In this document: one piece after another, positions 1 to 8,402 of the stretch
Numbering within the stretch: the stretch's first letter is position 1
Layout: each line of letters begins with the position of its first letter
DNA from: Chryseobacterium geocarposphaerae
GTDB lineage: Bacteria > Bacteroidota > Bacteroidia > Flavobacteriales > Weeksellaceae
Direction: 5' to 3'
Length of the DNA stretch: 64,000 nucleotides
NCBI RefSeq assembly: GCF_002797535.1
Contig: NZ_PGFD01000002.1
Location: 62,001 to 126,000 of the forward strand
Made by a program: the position numbers and the translations under genes
Notes under the pieces: model-generated
Seen by the model: the letters and a program-made list of their open reading frames with translations, nothing else
The model's database searches: none
What the model was told of the DNA's origin: nothing

Positions 1-1
1 T

Positions 2-547
2 ATGGAAACAAAACCTAACCTAAACGTTGAGGCATTCGAGCAAAACTCAGTGTCAAACACAATGAGTTGTGAATTTATTCAGACTTTGATCAACAATTAC
101 AGAAACAATCATTTGGCATTTGTAAAAGACAGATTGGGAATTGACGATGCACATTCTATTCATTTTGATTTAGATACCTTAAAGAAATTTATCTCTGACA
201 TTGAAAATGAAACCCGAAAAAATGCTCCCAATGCAACAGATCAGGATTTAGGCATCAGATTTTACTATGCTGCCTATCCGAAAAAAGAAGATTGGGATAT
301 CATGAAAGATACTCCGATTGGGACCGAATATGCGGAAAGACATACTTTGGTTATGGTTCCTACAATGAAAGCAGATGACGGAGAAGGAAATATGCTGCCT
401 TATGATTTCAACCCACTAAGTACAAGCGGAGAAGGCGAATTACTCGCTATGGCTTCTGCAAGAAATTCAAGATTGGAGGGCGATATTATTTCCCAGAATC
501 ACGGAGTATTAAATCCGCCAAATAATCTTAAAGTAGAAACTTTTTAA
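2..547 (+). CDS. Conserved-looking protein of unknown function
   Basis: This 181-residue protein is not one I recognise. It looks soluble: there is no signal peptide or membrane segment, and charged residues are spread throughout. The C-terminal half holds a region rich in Gly, Glu and Asn (around residues 125-165). The ATG lies one base from the window edge, so the true start could be further upstream and the promoter cannot be seen. It ends 29 bases before a seven-helix membrane protein gene and may share a transcript with the two-component genes that follow. A role linked to that signalling module is inference from position only. Confidence 0.7.
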   Translation: METKPNLNVEAFEQNSVSNTMSCEFIQTLINNYRNNHLAFVKDRLGIDDAHSIHFDLDTLKKFISDIENETRKNAPNATDQDLGIRFYYAAYPKKEDWDIMKDTPIGTEYAERHTLVMVPTMKADDGEGNMLPYDFNPLSTSGEGELLAMASARNSRLEGDIISQNHGVLNPPNNLKVETF

Positions 548-576
548 AAATATCCTAAAAAACAAATTAAGACTCA

Positions 577-1221
577 ATGACTGAACTGGAAATAATTTTA
601 CAAAATTCTCTAATATGGGTAGAAGGTCTTGCGGCTTTAGTTTCAATATTATATTATCCTAAAATCAAAAATCAATATTGGAAATATTTCTCATATTATT
701 TAATACTAATGTTTCTTTGTGAAGTCATGGGAAAATGGGGTGAGAATTTCATTGATTATAACAAACAGAATTTTTATAATTATTTCGTAATTCCTATTGA
801 ATTTATTTTCTTTTTTTGGATCTATGCTGCAAAATCTTTTGCAAAGCCTAAATTATTTTATGTAATATCGGTATTGTATTTACTTTCTTTGGTATTTGGG
901 GAAGTTTTCTCTACCAAGAAGATTATTATGTCATTCAGCTACACGTTTGGCTGTCTGATTCTTATGGGATTAGTTATAATGGAATATTATAAACAGATTA
1001 ATTCATCAGATATTCTGAGTTTCAATAAAAACCCGATGTTTTATATTAATCTAGGGGTCACTTTATTTTATATAGGAACCTTACCTTTTTGGACATTTTT
1101 TGCCTACATAAAAGATTATAGAGACATCTATCATATTTATTTTTCTTACTTTTTGATTTCAGGAATTGTTATGTATTTATTATTCTCAATATCATTTATA
1201 TGGGGAAAACAGAGCTCTTAG
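577..1221 (+). CDS. Seven-helix integral membrane protein, possible sensor partner
   Basis: The 214-residue product is almost entirely hydrophobic. I count about seven membrane-spanning stretches (near residues 13-30, 37-52, 68-86, 91-109, 114-133, 152-175 and 186-208). It is rich in Phe, Tyr and Ile, and no known enzymatic motif is visible. Its last 22 bases overlap the start of the following histidine kinase gene, which itself has only one short membrane anchor. Overlap of this kind usually means translational coupling, so I infer that this protein supplies the signal input for the kinase. No family assignment was possible by eye. Confidence 0.8.
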   Translation: MTELEIILQNSLIWVEGLAALVSILYYPKIKNQYWKYFSYYLILMFLCEVMGKWGENFIDYNKQNFYNYFVIPIEFIFFFWIYAAKSFAKPKLFYVISVLYLLSLVFGEVFSTKKIIMSFSYTFGCLILMGLVIMEYYKQINSSDILSFNKNPMFYINLGVTLFYIGTLPFWTFFAYIKDYRDIYHIYFSYFLISGIVMYLLFSISFIWGKQSS

Positions 1222-1985
1222 TAACATTAATACTTTTCAACATCTTCTTTGTACTCTTTGTAGTAGCAGTTATGATCTATATCAGAAAATATCGACAAAG
1301 GAAAAAAGAATACTTGAATGAGATTGAAATCAATAACGAAATTCATCAGAAAGAGCTTCTCGCCACCCAGCTGGAAATTCAACAGGCAACCATGCAGCAA
1401 ATCGGAAGAGAACTGCACGACAATATAGGACAAAAGCTTACCTTGGTAAGTCTTTATACTCAGCAAATGCTATATGAAAATAAGGTTCCGGAAGCGAGTG
1501 AAAGAATTGAACAGGTTTCTCAGATCATTAATCAATCTCTTCAGGACCTTCGAAGTTTGTCAAAGACATTAACTGATGACAATATCAATCAGAAGGAAAT
1601 TGTAACTTTGATACAGGAAGAAGTAGACAATACCAACTCGTTTAAGAAGTGTAAAATCATTTTTGAGCATAACTTTAACCAATTGGATCTAAGTTTTGTG
1701 CATAAAAATGTGCTTTTAAGAATTATTCAGGAATTTATTCAAAATAGTATAAAGCATTCTCAATGTAAAAACATTTATATCCGATTAGATACTTCCGAAG
1801 ACCTTCTTTGGGAACTGGAAATTACCGACGATGGAATCGGTTTTGATACTTCAAAGACCCTCAACAATGGAATTGGTCTTACGAATATGAAAAACAGAGC
1901 TAAAATTATTAGTGCCGATTTTACCCTAGAAAGCGAAAAAAATAAAGGAACACAGGTTAAAATAACTTTAAAAAAACATTCATGA
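1200..1985 (+). CDS. Sensor histidine kinase, NarL/HisKA_3 type, without sensor domain
   Basis: The 261-residue protein has one membrane helix (about residues 5-28), a coiled-coil-like linker (30-65), a HisKA_3 dimerisation and phosphoacceptor region with His73 in the GRELHDNIGQKL motif, and a C-terminal HATPase domain with an N-box (about 178-186, QNSIKH) and a G-box (DDGIGFD). It would autophosphorylate on His73 and pass phosphate to the regulator encoded next. There is no periplasmic or PAS-like domain, so sensing must come from a partner, most plausibly the seven-helix protein whose gene overlaps by 22 bases. The stop overlaps the next start by 4 bases. Confidence 0.93.
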   Translation: MGKTELLVTLILFNIFFVLFVVAVMIYIRKYRQRKKEYLNEIEINNEIHQKELLATQLEIQQATMQQIGRELHDNIGQKLTLVSLYTQQMLYENKVPEASERIEQVSQIINQSLQDLRSLSKTLTDDNINQKEIVTLIQEEVDNTNSFKKCKIIFEHNFNQLDLSFVHKNVLLRIIQEFIQNSIKHSQCKNIYIRLDTSEDLLWELEITDDGIGFDTSKTLNNGIGLTNMKNRAKIISADFTLESEKNKGTQVKITLKKHS

Positions 1986-2626
1986 AAAAGACGATAGTAA
2001 TTGTAGACGACCACGTGCTTATTGCAAAAGCTTTGGAAGGAATTATTGATAATTTTAATGACTTTGAAGTTATTTATGTGGCAGAAAACGGGAAAGATCT
2101 TATTCAAAAGTTCGAAGAAAAAAATCCTGTTCCCGACATCATCCTGTTAGATATCAGCATGCCTATAATGGATGGATTTGAAACGGTATCATGGCTTCAG
2201 GAAAATCATCCAGAAATCAAAGTAATGGCTCTAAGTATGCAGGGTGATGACAAGAGTGTAATAAAAATGGTGAAGAACGGAGCAAAAGGCTATCTGCTGA
2301 AAAACACTCACCCAAAAGATCTGGAAGAAGCATTGACCAGACTTGATAAGGATGGATATTTTTATCCGGAATGGGCATCAAAGATTATTCTTTCCAATCT
2401 CAACAGCCACCATGACTCTGATACAAACATCAAAATCTCTGATAGGGAAAAAGAATTTTTAAAATATACTGTAACCGAACTTAGCTACAAAGAAATTGCA
2501 GAAAAAATGTGCTGCAGCCCAAGAACAGTAGAAAGCTACCGCGACCAGCTCTGCGAAAAACTGGATCTGAAAACCAGAGTAGGACTGGCTATTTATGCTA
2601 TTAAAAATGGTTTTGCAGAATCTTAA
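1982..2626 (+). CDS. LuxR/NarL-family response regulator
   Basis: This 214-residue regulator has an N-terminal receiver domain (about 3-120) with the acidic pair Asp9-Asp10 and phosphoacceptor Asp57 in LLDISMP, and a C-terminal LuxR-type helix-turn-helix (about 150-212) containing the YKEIAEKMCCSPRTVESYR recognition region. It is the cognate partner of the preceding kinase, as shown by the ATGA overlap. Regulators of this class bind DNA as dimers after phosphorylation. Its targets are unknown. A strong hairpin with a T-run follows the gene. Confidence 0.95.
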   Translation: MKKTIVIVDDHVLIAKALEGIIDNFNDFEVIYVAENGKDLIQKFEEKNPVPDIILLDISMPIMDGFETVSWLQENHPEIKVMALSMQGDDKSVIKMVKNGAKGYLLKNTHPKDLEEALTRLDKDGYFYPEWASKIILSNLNSHHDSDTNIKISDREKEFLKYTVTELSYKEIAEKMCCSPRTVESYRDQLCEKLDLKTRVGLAIYAIKNGFAES

Positions 2627-2667
2627 ATTACACAAACACATTTAATTATATATTTAACTTAAGAAAG

Positions 2668-2700
2668 CCTTTCTCTAAAATAAGAGAAAGGTTTTTTATT
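2668..2700 (+). terminator. Rho-independent terminator after the LuxR-type regulator
   Basis: A 9-bp stem (CCTTTCTCT with AGAGAAAGG) and 6-base loop is followed by TTTTTT. It ends the two-component transcript. Confidence 0.85.
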
Positions 2701-2879
2701 TCCAAAGCGACTAATTAAAAAAAAAAAAAAGAACAAAGCATCAAAAGCTCAAATAACATACATATACTTCAAATTTATATAAAAAATATTAACATATTAA
2801 TACGAAAATTTTAAAATCACTGTTGTTTATTAATTTCAAATGTTCTAAATTCATTTATGGAAATTTAAACATATATGAT

Positions 2880-3881
2880 ATGAAAAAATTATTATTAGGC
2901 GTCCTAGTGCTAGGATCTTTATCATCTTGTAATAGTGATAATATCACCAATCAATCTGAAGATTTATCCAACACTTCAGAATCTTCCAATATAGTCAGAA
3001 GAGGTTGTCCCTCGGAAGAAATACGACAGGAAGCTTTAAAAAACAGCTCTGAATTAAGACAAAGATTTGCAACATTGGAAGCCAATACCGAAAGATTTGC
3101 CAACGACCTAAAATTAGGAAAGGTACTTGCTGACGGCAGTGTAGAAATTCCGGTAGTGGTAAATGTTGTTTACAATACTACGGCAGAAAATGTTTCTGAT
3201 GCAAGAATCGCAGAACAAATTGCTATACTGAATCAGGATTATAGTGCTACAAATACTGATATCAGTAAAATTCCTGGCGAATTTCAGGGAGTAAGTTCCG
3301 GAGATATAAAAGTTAAATTCAGATTGGTAAATACAATAAGAAAAAAAACCACTACAAAGAGCTGGAGAACTAATGATGCTATGAAAAAAGCTTCTTCCGG
3401 AGGAATTGATGCAACAAGCCCTACCAATTATCTTAATATGTGGGTTGTAGGCAAAATGACAAGTCAGGGCCAGACTATTTTAGGCTATGCTACATTCCCT
3501 GAATCTGCAGGCTTATGGAATGATGGTGTGGTAATTGCCGCTCCTTTCTTTGGTAAAACAGGAGCTTCTTCTCCTTTTAACTTAGGGCGAACTGCAACTC
3601 ATGAAGTAGGCCATTATCTGAACTTAAGACATATTTGGGGAGATGCTAATTGTGGAAATGATTTGGTAGATGATACTCCTACACAAACAACAGCTAATTA
3701 CGGAAAACCAACTTATCCTCTTTACAACACTTGTACAGGAGTACAGAGATCCGTTATGTTCATGAACTACATGGATTATGTAGATGATGCTGCCATGTTT
3801 ATGTTCTCTGCGGGACAAAAAACAAGAATACAATCTGTAGTTGCTTCATCAGGTGCAAGAGCCGGATTAAGAGTATATTAA
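2880..3881 (+). CDS. Pappalysin-like (M43) zinc metalloprotease lipoprotein
   Basis: From the ATG at 2880 the protein has 333 residues and starts with a lipoprotein signal peptide whose lipobox ends in Cys17 (LGSLSSC). An ATG-like start 57 bases upstream would put extra residues before this signal, so I reject it. The catalytic zinc site is the extended HEVGHYLNLRH motif at about residues 241-251, followed by a Met-turn region near residue 293 (MNYMDY), both typical of the M43 metzincin family. A putative pro-segment (about 30-100) precedes the catalytic domain. No T9SS domain is present. It probably acts at the outer membrane or is shed. Substrate unknown. Confidence 0.9.
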   Translation: MKKLLLGVLVLGSLSSCNSDNITNQSEDLSNTSESSNIVRRGCPSEEIRQEALKNSSELRQRFATLEANTERFANDLKLGKVLADGSVEIPVVVNVVYNTTAENVSDARIAEQIAILNQDYSATNTDISKIPGEFQGVSSGDIKVKFRLVNTIRKKTTTKSWRTNDAMKKASSGGIDATSPTNYLNMWVVGKMTSQGQTILGYATFPESAGLWNDGVVIAAPFFGKTGASSPFNLGRTATHEVGHYLNLRHIWGDANCGNDLVDDTPTQTTANYGKPTYPLYNTCTGVQRSVMFMNYMDYVDDAAMFMFSAGQKTRIQSVVASSGARAGLRVY

Positions 3882-3895
3882 AAAATTAACCTGCA

Positions 3896-3930
3896 TAAAA
3901 AAGCCTGAGAAAATTCTCAGGCTTTTTATT
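3896..3930. terminator. Bidirectional terminator between convergent protease genes
   Basis: A 10-bp stem (AAGCCTGAGA/TCTCAGGCTT) with a 4-base loop has an A-run on the left and a T-run on the right. It can stop the M43 protease transcript and the opposing M1 peptidase transcript. Confidence 0.85.
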
Positions 3931-5795
3931 TATAGATTCTTTGAGTTATTTTCCGGTGTATAATCCATGAAAAGTCCACCATCTAAATTGATTGATTTTA
4001 CTTTTTTCTTGATAGGAATCGTAAGAACCGTTTTTGTCTGATCTTTTTCCCATACGGAAGGCGAAAAATGAAGGGCTTCGACATCACCGTCTTCATATTT
4101 AATTTTTGTATCAAAAGGGATGGCAAAACCACCTACGTTATCTACACTGATAGAAAGCAGGTTATTTTGCTGAGCCGTAGCTGCTATTTTCAAATCAATA
4201 TAATTATTGGTGTAGAACCAGTTATTAAAAAACCAATTCAGATTCTTACCGGAACCGGTATTCATAGAGTTAAAATAATCCCATGGAATCGGATGTTTTC
4301 CGTTCCAGTTGCTCATATAATGATGAAGTGCTTTTTTAAATAAATCATCTCCCAAATAATCTTTCAAAGCCAGGTAAGATAATGAAGCTTTGACGTAAGA
4401 ATTATTTCCGTAACCTGCTCCGCTTACCTGTGTACTCATCGTAATAATAGGCTGATCCTGTTCTGAAGAAGGATCGTTGATCCATCTTTTAACACGGAAG
4501 TTTTTATAAAATTCCTGCGCTGCTGCTTCACCGTTTTCGTCAATCCCGATAAGGTATTCTAAAGTGGTTGCCCAACCTTCATCCATATAAGCATAACGCG
4601 TTTCATTAATCCCCATATAAAAAGGGAAATAAGTATGCGCAATTTCGTGATCTGCCGTCAATCTTGCATCCTGAAAATCATCCGGAATACTTGTATCATT
4701 GATCATCATAGGATATTCCATATCTGCATATCCCTGAATGGCAGTCATTGCATTATAAGGATATTCCACACCCGGCCAGTTTTTTGAGAACCAATCCAGA
4801 TTATATCTCATCCAGTCTACATAATGCTCAAAATCTTTGGCTCCGCTTTTATACCCTGCCTGAACGCTCACTCTTTTTGTTTTCAGCTGTACACTTGCTG
4901 CATCCCAGGTATAGTGTTTACTCAGGGCAAAACAAAAGTCAGTGATATGGCTGGCTTTAAATTTCCATACATTCCACTTATTCTGTTTGGTAACTTTACC
5001 AGACTTCATTTCCTGTTCGGTCGCAATATTTATTACCTTATCACTTCTTAAAGAAGTTTTATATCTTTTCAGGTATTCCGGCTGAAGAACGGATTCGGGA
5101 TTAAGAAAATCTCCTGTTGCCCAAACCACATAATTTTTGGGAGCGGTAATCGCAAACGAATAGTCATTAAAATCGTTATAAAATTCCTGCCTGTCTGAAT
5201 GCGGAAGCATATCCCATCCGTTGTAATCATCATACACAGAAACTCTAGGAAAAGAATAAGCCACATAAAATGTTTCAGGATCTATTTGCCCTTCTCTTCC
5301 GCTCTGAACAGAAAGAGGATATTCCCACTCTATTTTGATCTCAGCTTTTGACTTTGACTTTAAAACAGAATTCAGCTTTACTTTTTCTACCGTTCCCCAA
5401 TCATCACTATTGATGTTGTATTTTTCACCATTTACAGTAAATGATTTGATGTCTAATCCCGATGATAAAAAGTCTTTGGAAACAAATCCCGATCTCGGCG
5501 ACTGGGGTTTGTGTAAGTTATTTACAAATCTTATTGCCAATTCATTCAGGTCATTCGGACTGTTATTGCTATAAACAATAGTTTCTTTTCCGGAAACTAT
5601 TTTCGTTGTGCCATCCACTTTTACCTCAACATTGTAAACTCCTTTATTTTGCCAATAGTTTTTTCCCGGTGCTCCCGACATACTTCTTGTACCATTTTCA
5701 TACGCCTTCTTTATATTTCTCGGCATATAAAGCTCCTGAGCAGAAACCTGCTGCAAGGTAACAATCATCAATAGCCCCGAAAGAAACTGTTTCAT
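3930..5795 (-). CDS. Secreted M1-family metallopeptidase
   Basis: The 621-residue protein starts at the ATG at 5795, giving a clean signal peptide ending near VSAQ. The longer reading frame to 5864 would begin upstream of a TAATTTTG promoter box and is rejected. After an N-terminal beta domain comes the M1 catalytic domain with HEIAH at 383-387 and the third zinc ligand Glu406 in MDEGW. The usual GAMEN-like exopeptidase loop appears as ADMEYP. It should cut peptides in the periplasm or at the surface. It resembles the M1 peptidase at 11397-13364 through the NYWQN/AYWQN region and the (S/T)NNSP motif, so the two are likely paralogs. Confidence 0.92.
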   Translation of the reverse strand: MKQFLSGLLMIVTLQQVSAQELYMPRNIKKAYENGTRSMSGAPGKNYWQNKGVYNVEVKVDGTTKIVSGKETIVYSNNSPNDLNELAIRFVNNLHKPQSPRSGFVSKDFLSSGLDIKSFTVNGEKYNINSDDWGTVEKVKLNSVLKSKSKAEIKIEWEYPLSVQSGREGQIDPETFYVAYSFPRVSVYDDYNGWDMLPHSDRQEFYNDFNDYSFAITAPKNYVVWATGDFLNPESVLQPEYLKRYKTSLRSDKVINIATEQEMKSGKVTKQNKWNVWKFKASHITDFCFALSKHYTWDAASVQLKTKRVSVQAGYKSGAKDFEHYVDWMRYNLDWFSKNWPGVEYPYNAMTAIQGYADMEYPMMINDTSIPDDFQDARLTADHEIAHTYFPFYMGINETRYAYMDEGWATTLEYLIGIDENGEAAAQEFYKNFRVKRWINDPSSEQDQPIITMSTQVSGAGYGNNSYVKASLSYLALKDYLGDDLFKKALHHYMSNWNGKHPIPWDYFNSMNTGSGKNLNWFFNNWFYTNNYIDLKIAATAQQNNLLSISVDNVGGFAIPFDTKIKYEDGDVEALHFSPSVWEKDQTKTVLTIPIKKKVKSINLDGGLFMDYTPENNSKNL

Positions 5796-5822
5796 TATCT
5801 CAATTTTTTTATTTATTCGTGG

Positions 5823-5830
5823 CAAAATTA
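5823..5830 (-). promoter_or_regulatory. Bacteroidetes -7 box for the M1 peptidase
   Basis: The minus strand reads TAATTTTG, a match to TAnnTTTG. It lies about 28 bases before the ATG at 5795. No well-spaced -33 TTG is seen. Confidence 0.5.
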
Positions 5831-5907
5831 AGGAAAATGTGGAACAGAAAGCGTATTCGTTCAAGCATAGAAAATATTTAACGAAAAAATAATTGTATTT
5901 TTAAATT

Positions 5908-8277
5908 TTACAATCGGTCCTGTTCATCCGTTTTCTTGATGGTCTTGACATTTTTCACAGACTGGTTTCCGAAATTGAATTTTAAAGAAAATGTAAAGCC
6001 CTGCGTATCCTGATAATCCAAAAAGTAATTATCCTGATTCGCATATTTAGTGCTTATTTTCTGCTCCATTGTTCTGAAAATATCATTAAATACAAAACTT
6101 GCTTCCAATCTTTTATTGAAGAACTTCCGGCTCATCACAAAATAGGCAGACCAGCATTCCGAAATCCTGAATGTTCCCTGTATTCCCGGAGAATAGTAAT
6201 TGTGTCCCACTTCCATTTTCCAATCATTGTTTTTATCTAAGGTAAAAGAGGTAGAAATATTGGAAACCCAATTCCAGACTTTATTCTTATAAAGAATATC
6301 ATCCACTCCTTTAAAATAATTCTCATTATGCTCCAGATTCTCTGAAAGAACCAGATTCCACCAAGGCTTGATCTGAAAATTTTTATATACACTCAATCCA
6401 TAAGCCTGACCTTTTTCAATATTGGTAAAATAGTAAATCAGATTATTTGAACTTGGTTCCTGAAAAGAGATTTCCATTGACGGATACAGCTCTTTTCTAT
6501 AATAAAGATCTACATTCCATTCTTTCCATGAATAGGTGAGGTTGAGATTATGGACAATGGTTGCTTTCAGTTTAGGATCTCCCTGAAAATAAGAGAACAG
6601 ATTATAATAAGATTTTGCAGGATTGAGCCACGAATAGGAAGGTCTGCTGATTCTTTTTCCATACGAAAATCCGAATTCCTGTTTATTTTCAGTCGTATAT
6701 TGTACATATGCTGTCGGAAACAAACTCCAGTAATTATTTTTATTGATTTCATGGGGCTCCGATACAACGCCTTCCAGATCTGTCATTTCCGCACGAAGTC
6801 CGCCTTTAAAACTCCATTTATCAAGGTTGTAGGCCAGAGAAGAATAAAGGGCAAAATTTTGTTCTTTGTAATCAAAAACATTGCTTTTTTCAGGTCTGTA
6901 TTCAAATTGCCCGTTTTCATTGTCTGAAAAATCCAATTGGCTGTTTGTTTTTACAAAACTGTACTTCACTCCAGATTCCAACTCGAATTTATCCTTTTTC
7001 CACTGATAATCAAGCTGCGTGGAATAAAGCTGAATATTACTTTTATTATTCGTCAAAAAATTTCTTTCTTCCGGCGTCTGATTAACAAAATCAAGATACG
7101 TCAGTACATTCTGATATTTCCGGGAGTTATTTCCGGTAAAATAATTAATCCAGCTAAGACTGCTGTTTTTATTTAATTTTCTGTCTACCTGAAAGCTTAA
7201 TGAATTGTTGATGCTTCGGGAATGATGATCATTAATGGTAAGATAATTGGATTCCGCTATATCCTGATTATTATAAATCAGAGTAGGAACATGATACGTT
7301 CCGAAGGATTTCGGGCTGAAATATCCTGAATAATTTAAGCTTATATTCGTTAGACTGTCTGCTTCATATTCAATATTAAAATTAACCGTATTCTGATTAT
7401 TATTTTTATCCTTTCTGTTCATGGTACTGATCCATCTTGTCTGGTCTTCCTGATAATTCACGTAATCTGTTCCTTCCCTGAAATATGTTCCCGCTCCTCT
7501 GTAATAACTTCCCATCACAGAAAGTTTATCTTTCTTATAAAACTGAGAAATTCCCATATTTCCTTTTGCATATTGTGTCTGAACATATTTTGAAGAGATT
7601 ACACCACGGTATCCTTCAATCTTATTTTTCTTCATTACAATATTCAGAACAGCGCTTCCCTGTGCTTCGTACTTTGCCGGTGGATTGGTGATGACTTCAA
7701 CAGATTTCACCTCATCTCCCTGAGTGTTTTCAAGCAGGTTTTTCAATTCATCTCCAGTCAGCATTATTTTTTTATCATTGATCGTAACTAAAATTCCCGT
7801 ACTTCCTTTAACGCTCAAAACATCATTATTTATGGTTACATTTGGTGTTTTTTTCAGGATTTCCCAGGCATTGAGCGAAGAAATATTGCTGTTTTCCACA
7901 TTGAATTCTAACCTATCAACCTTTCTCTTCACTACAGGTTTCTTTTTCGTTACCGTAACCTCTTCAATATCTTTATGATTGCTTTTTAAAACAATATCAA
8001 TAATTTGTTGTTTTTCTGTATCAAAACTCTTTTCGAAATATTCGTATTCAGAGTTTTTAACTCTTATTTTTATTGGATTTTCGGAAATTCCTTCCAATAT
8101 AAAAATTCCATGAGTATCGGTATTCAGCGTTTTTACCAATTTATTTTGAGAATCATACACTTCTACAGTTACGAAGGAAAGCTTTTTCTGTTCGGCATTT
8201 GAAACTGTTCCTTCAATTCTTTGTTGCTGGGAAAACAGTAATATCGGGAAACACAGCAATACAATTAATTTATACAT
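5908..8277 (-). CDS. TonB-dependent-type outer membrane beta-barrel receptor
   Basis: The 789-residue protein has a signal peptide (about 1-17), an N-terminal CarboxypepD_reg-like domain (about 20-95), a plug-like domain (about 115-220, containing the NAWEILKKTPNV region), and a long C-terminal beta-barrel of the OMP_b-brl_3 type with alternating aromatic strands. Such proteins sit in the outer membrane; many are TonB-linked importers, but this subfamily has no settled substrate and no SusD partner is next to it. It is divergent from a histidine kinase gene 125 bases away, which may control it. Confidence 0.88.
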   Translation of the reverse strand: MYKLIVLLCFPILLFSQQQRIEGTVSNAEQKKLSFVTVEVYDSQNKLVKTLNTDTHGIFILEGISENPIKIRVKNSEYEYFEKSFDTEKQQIIDIVLKSNHKDIEEVTVTKKKPVVKRKVDRLEFNVENSNISSLNAWEILKKTPNVTINNDVLSVKGSTGILVTINDKKIMLTGDELKNLLENTQGDEVKSVEVITNPPAKYEAQGSAVLNIVMKKNKIEGYRGVISSKYVQTQYAKGNMGISQFYKKDKLSVMGSYYRGAGTYFREGTDYVNYQEDQTRWISTMNRKDKNNNQNTVNFNIEYEADSLTNISLNYSGYFSPKSFGTYHVPTLIYNNQDIAESNYLTINDHHSRSINNSLSFQVDRKLNKNSSLSWINYFTGNNSRKYQNVLTYLDFVNQTPEERNFLTNNKSNIQLYSTQLDYQWKKDKFELESGVKYSFVKTNSQLDFSDNENGQFEYRPEKSNVFDYKEQNFALYSSLAYNLDKWSFKGGLRAEMTDLEGVVSEPHEINKNNYWSLFPTAYVQYTTENKQEFGFSYGKRISRPSYSWLNPAKSYYNLFSYFQGDPKLKATIVHNLNLTYSWKEWNVDLYYRKELYPSMEISFQEPSSNNLIYYFTNIEKGQAYGLSVYKNFQIKPWWNLVLSENLEHNENYFKGVDDILYKNKVWNWVSNISTSFTLDKNNDWKMEVGHNYYSPGIQGTFRISECWSAYFVMSRKFFNKRLEASFVFNDIFRTMEQKISTKYANQDNYFLDYQDTQGFTFSLKFNFGNQSVKNVKTIKKTDEQDRL

Positions 8278-8389
8278 AATTTAATTTTTTCGGAATTATT
8301 ATGCAGCAAAATTCCATATTGTCTTCAACAATTTCGGTTAACAGAAGGTTAATGGCGGGTTAATGTGCATTAGGGAAAGACTAAATTTT

Positions 8390-8397
8390 TATCTTTG
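8390..8397 (+). promoter_or_regulatory. Bacteroidetes -7 box directly before a kinase start
   Basis: TATCTTTG matches TAnnTTTG. It ends only 5 bases before the ATG at 8403, so a transcript from it would have almost no leader. No clear -33 TTG is seen at normal spacing. Confidence 0.5.
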
Positions 8398-8402
8398 TTT
8401 TG

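Noticed and set aside
5796..5864. N-terminal extension of the first M1 peptidase
   Set aside because: It runs across a TAATTTTG promoter box and spoils the signal peptide that starts at 5795.
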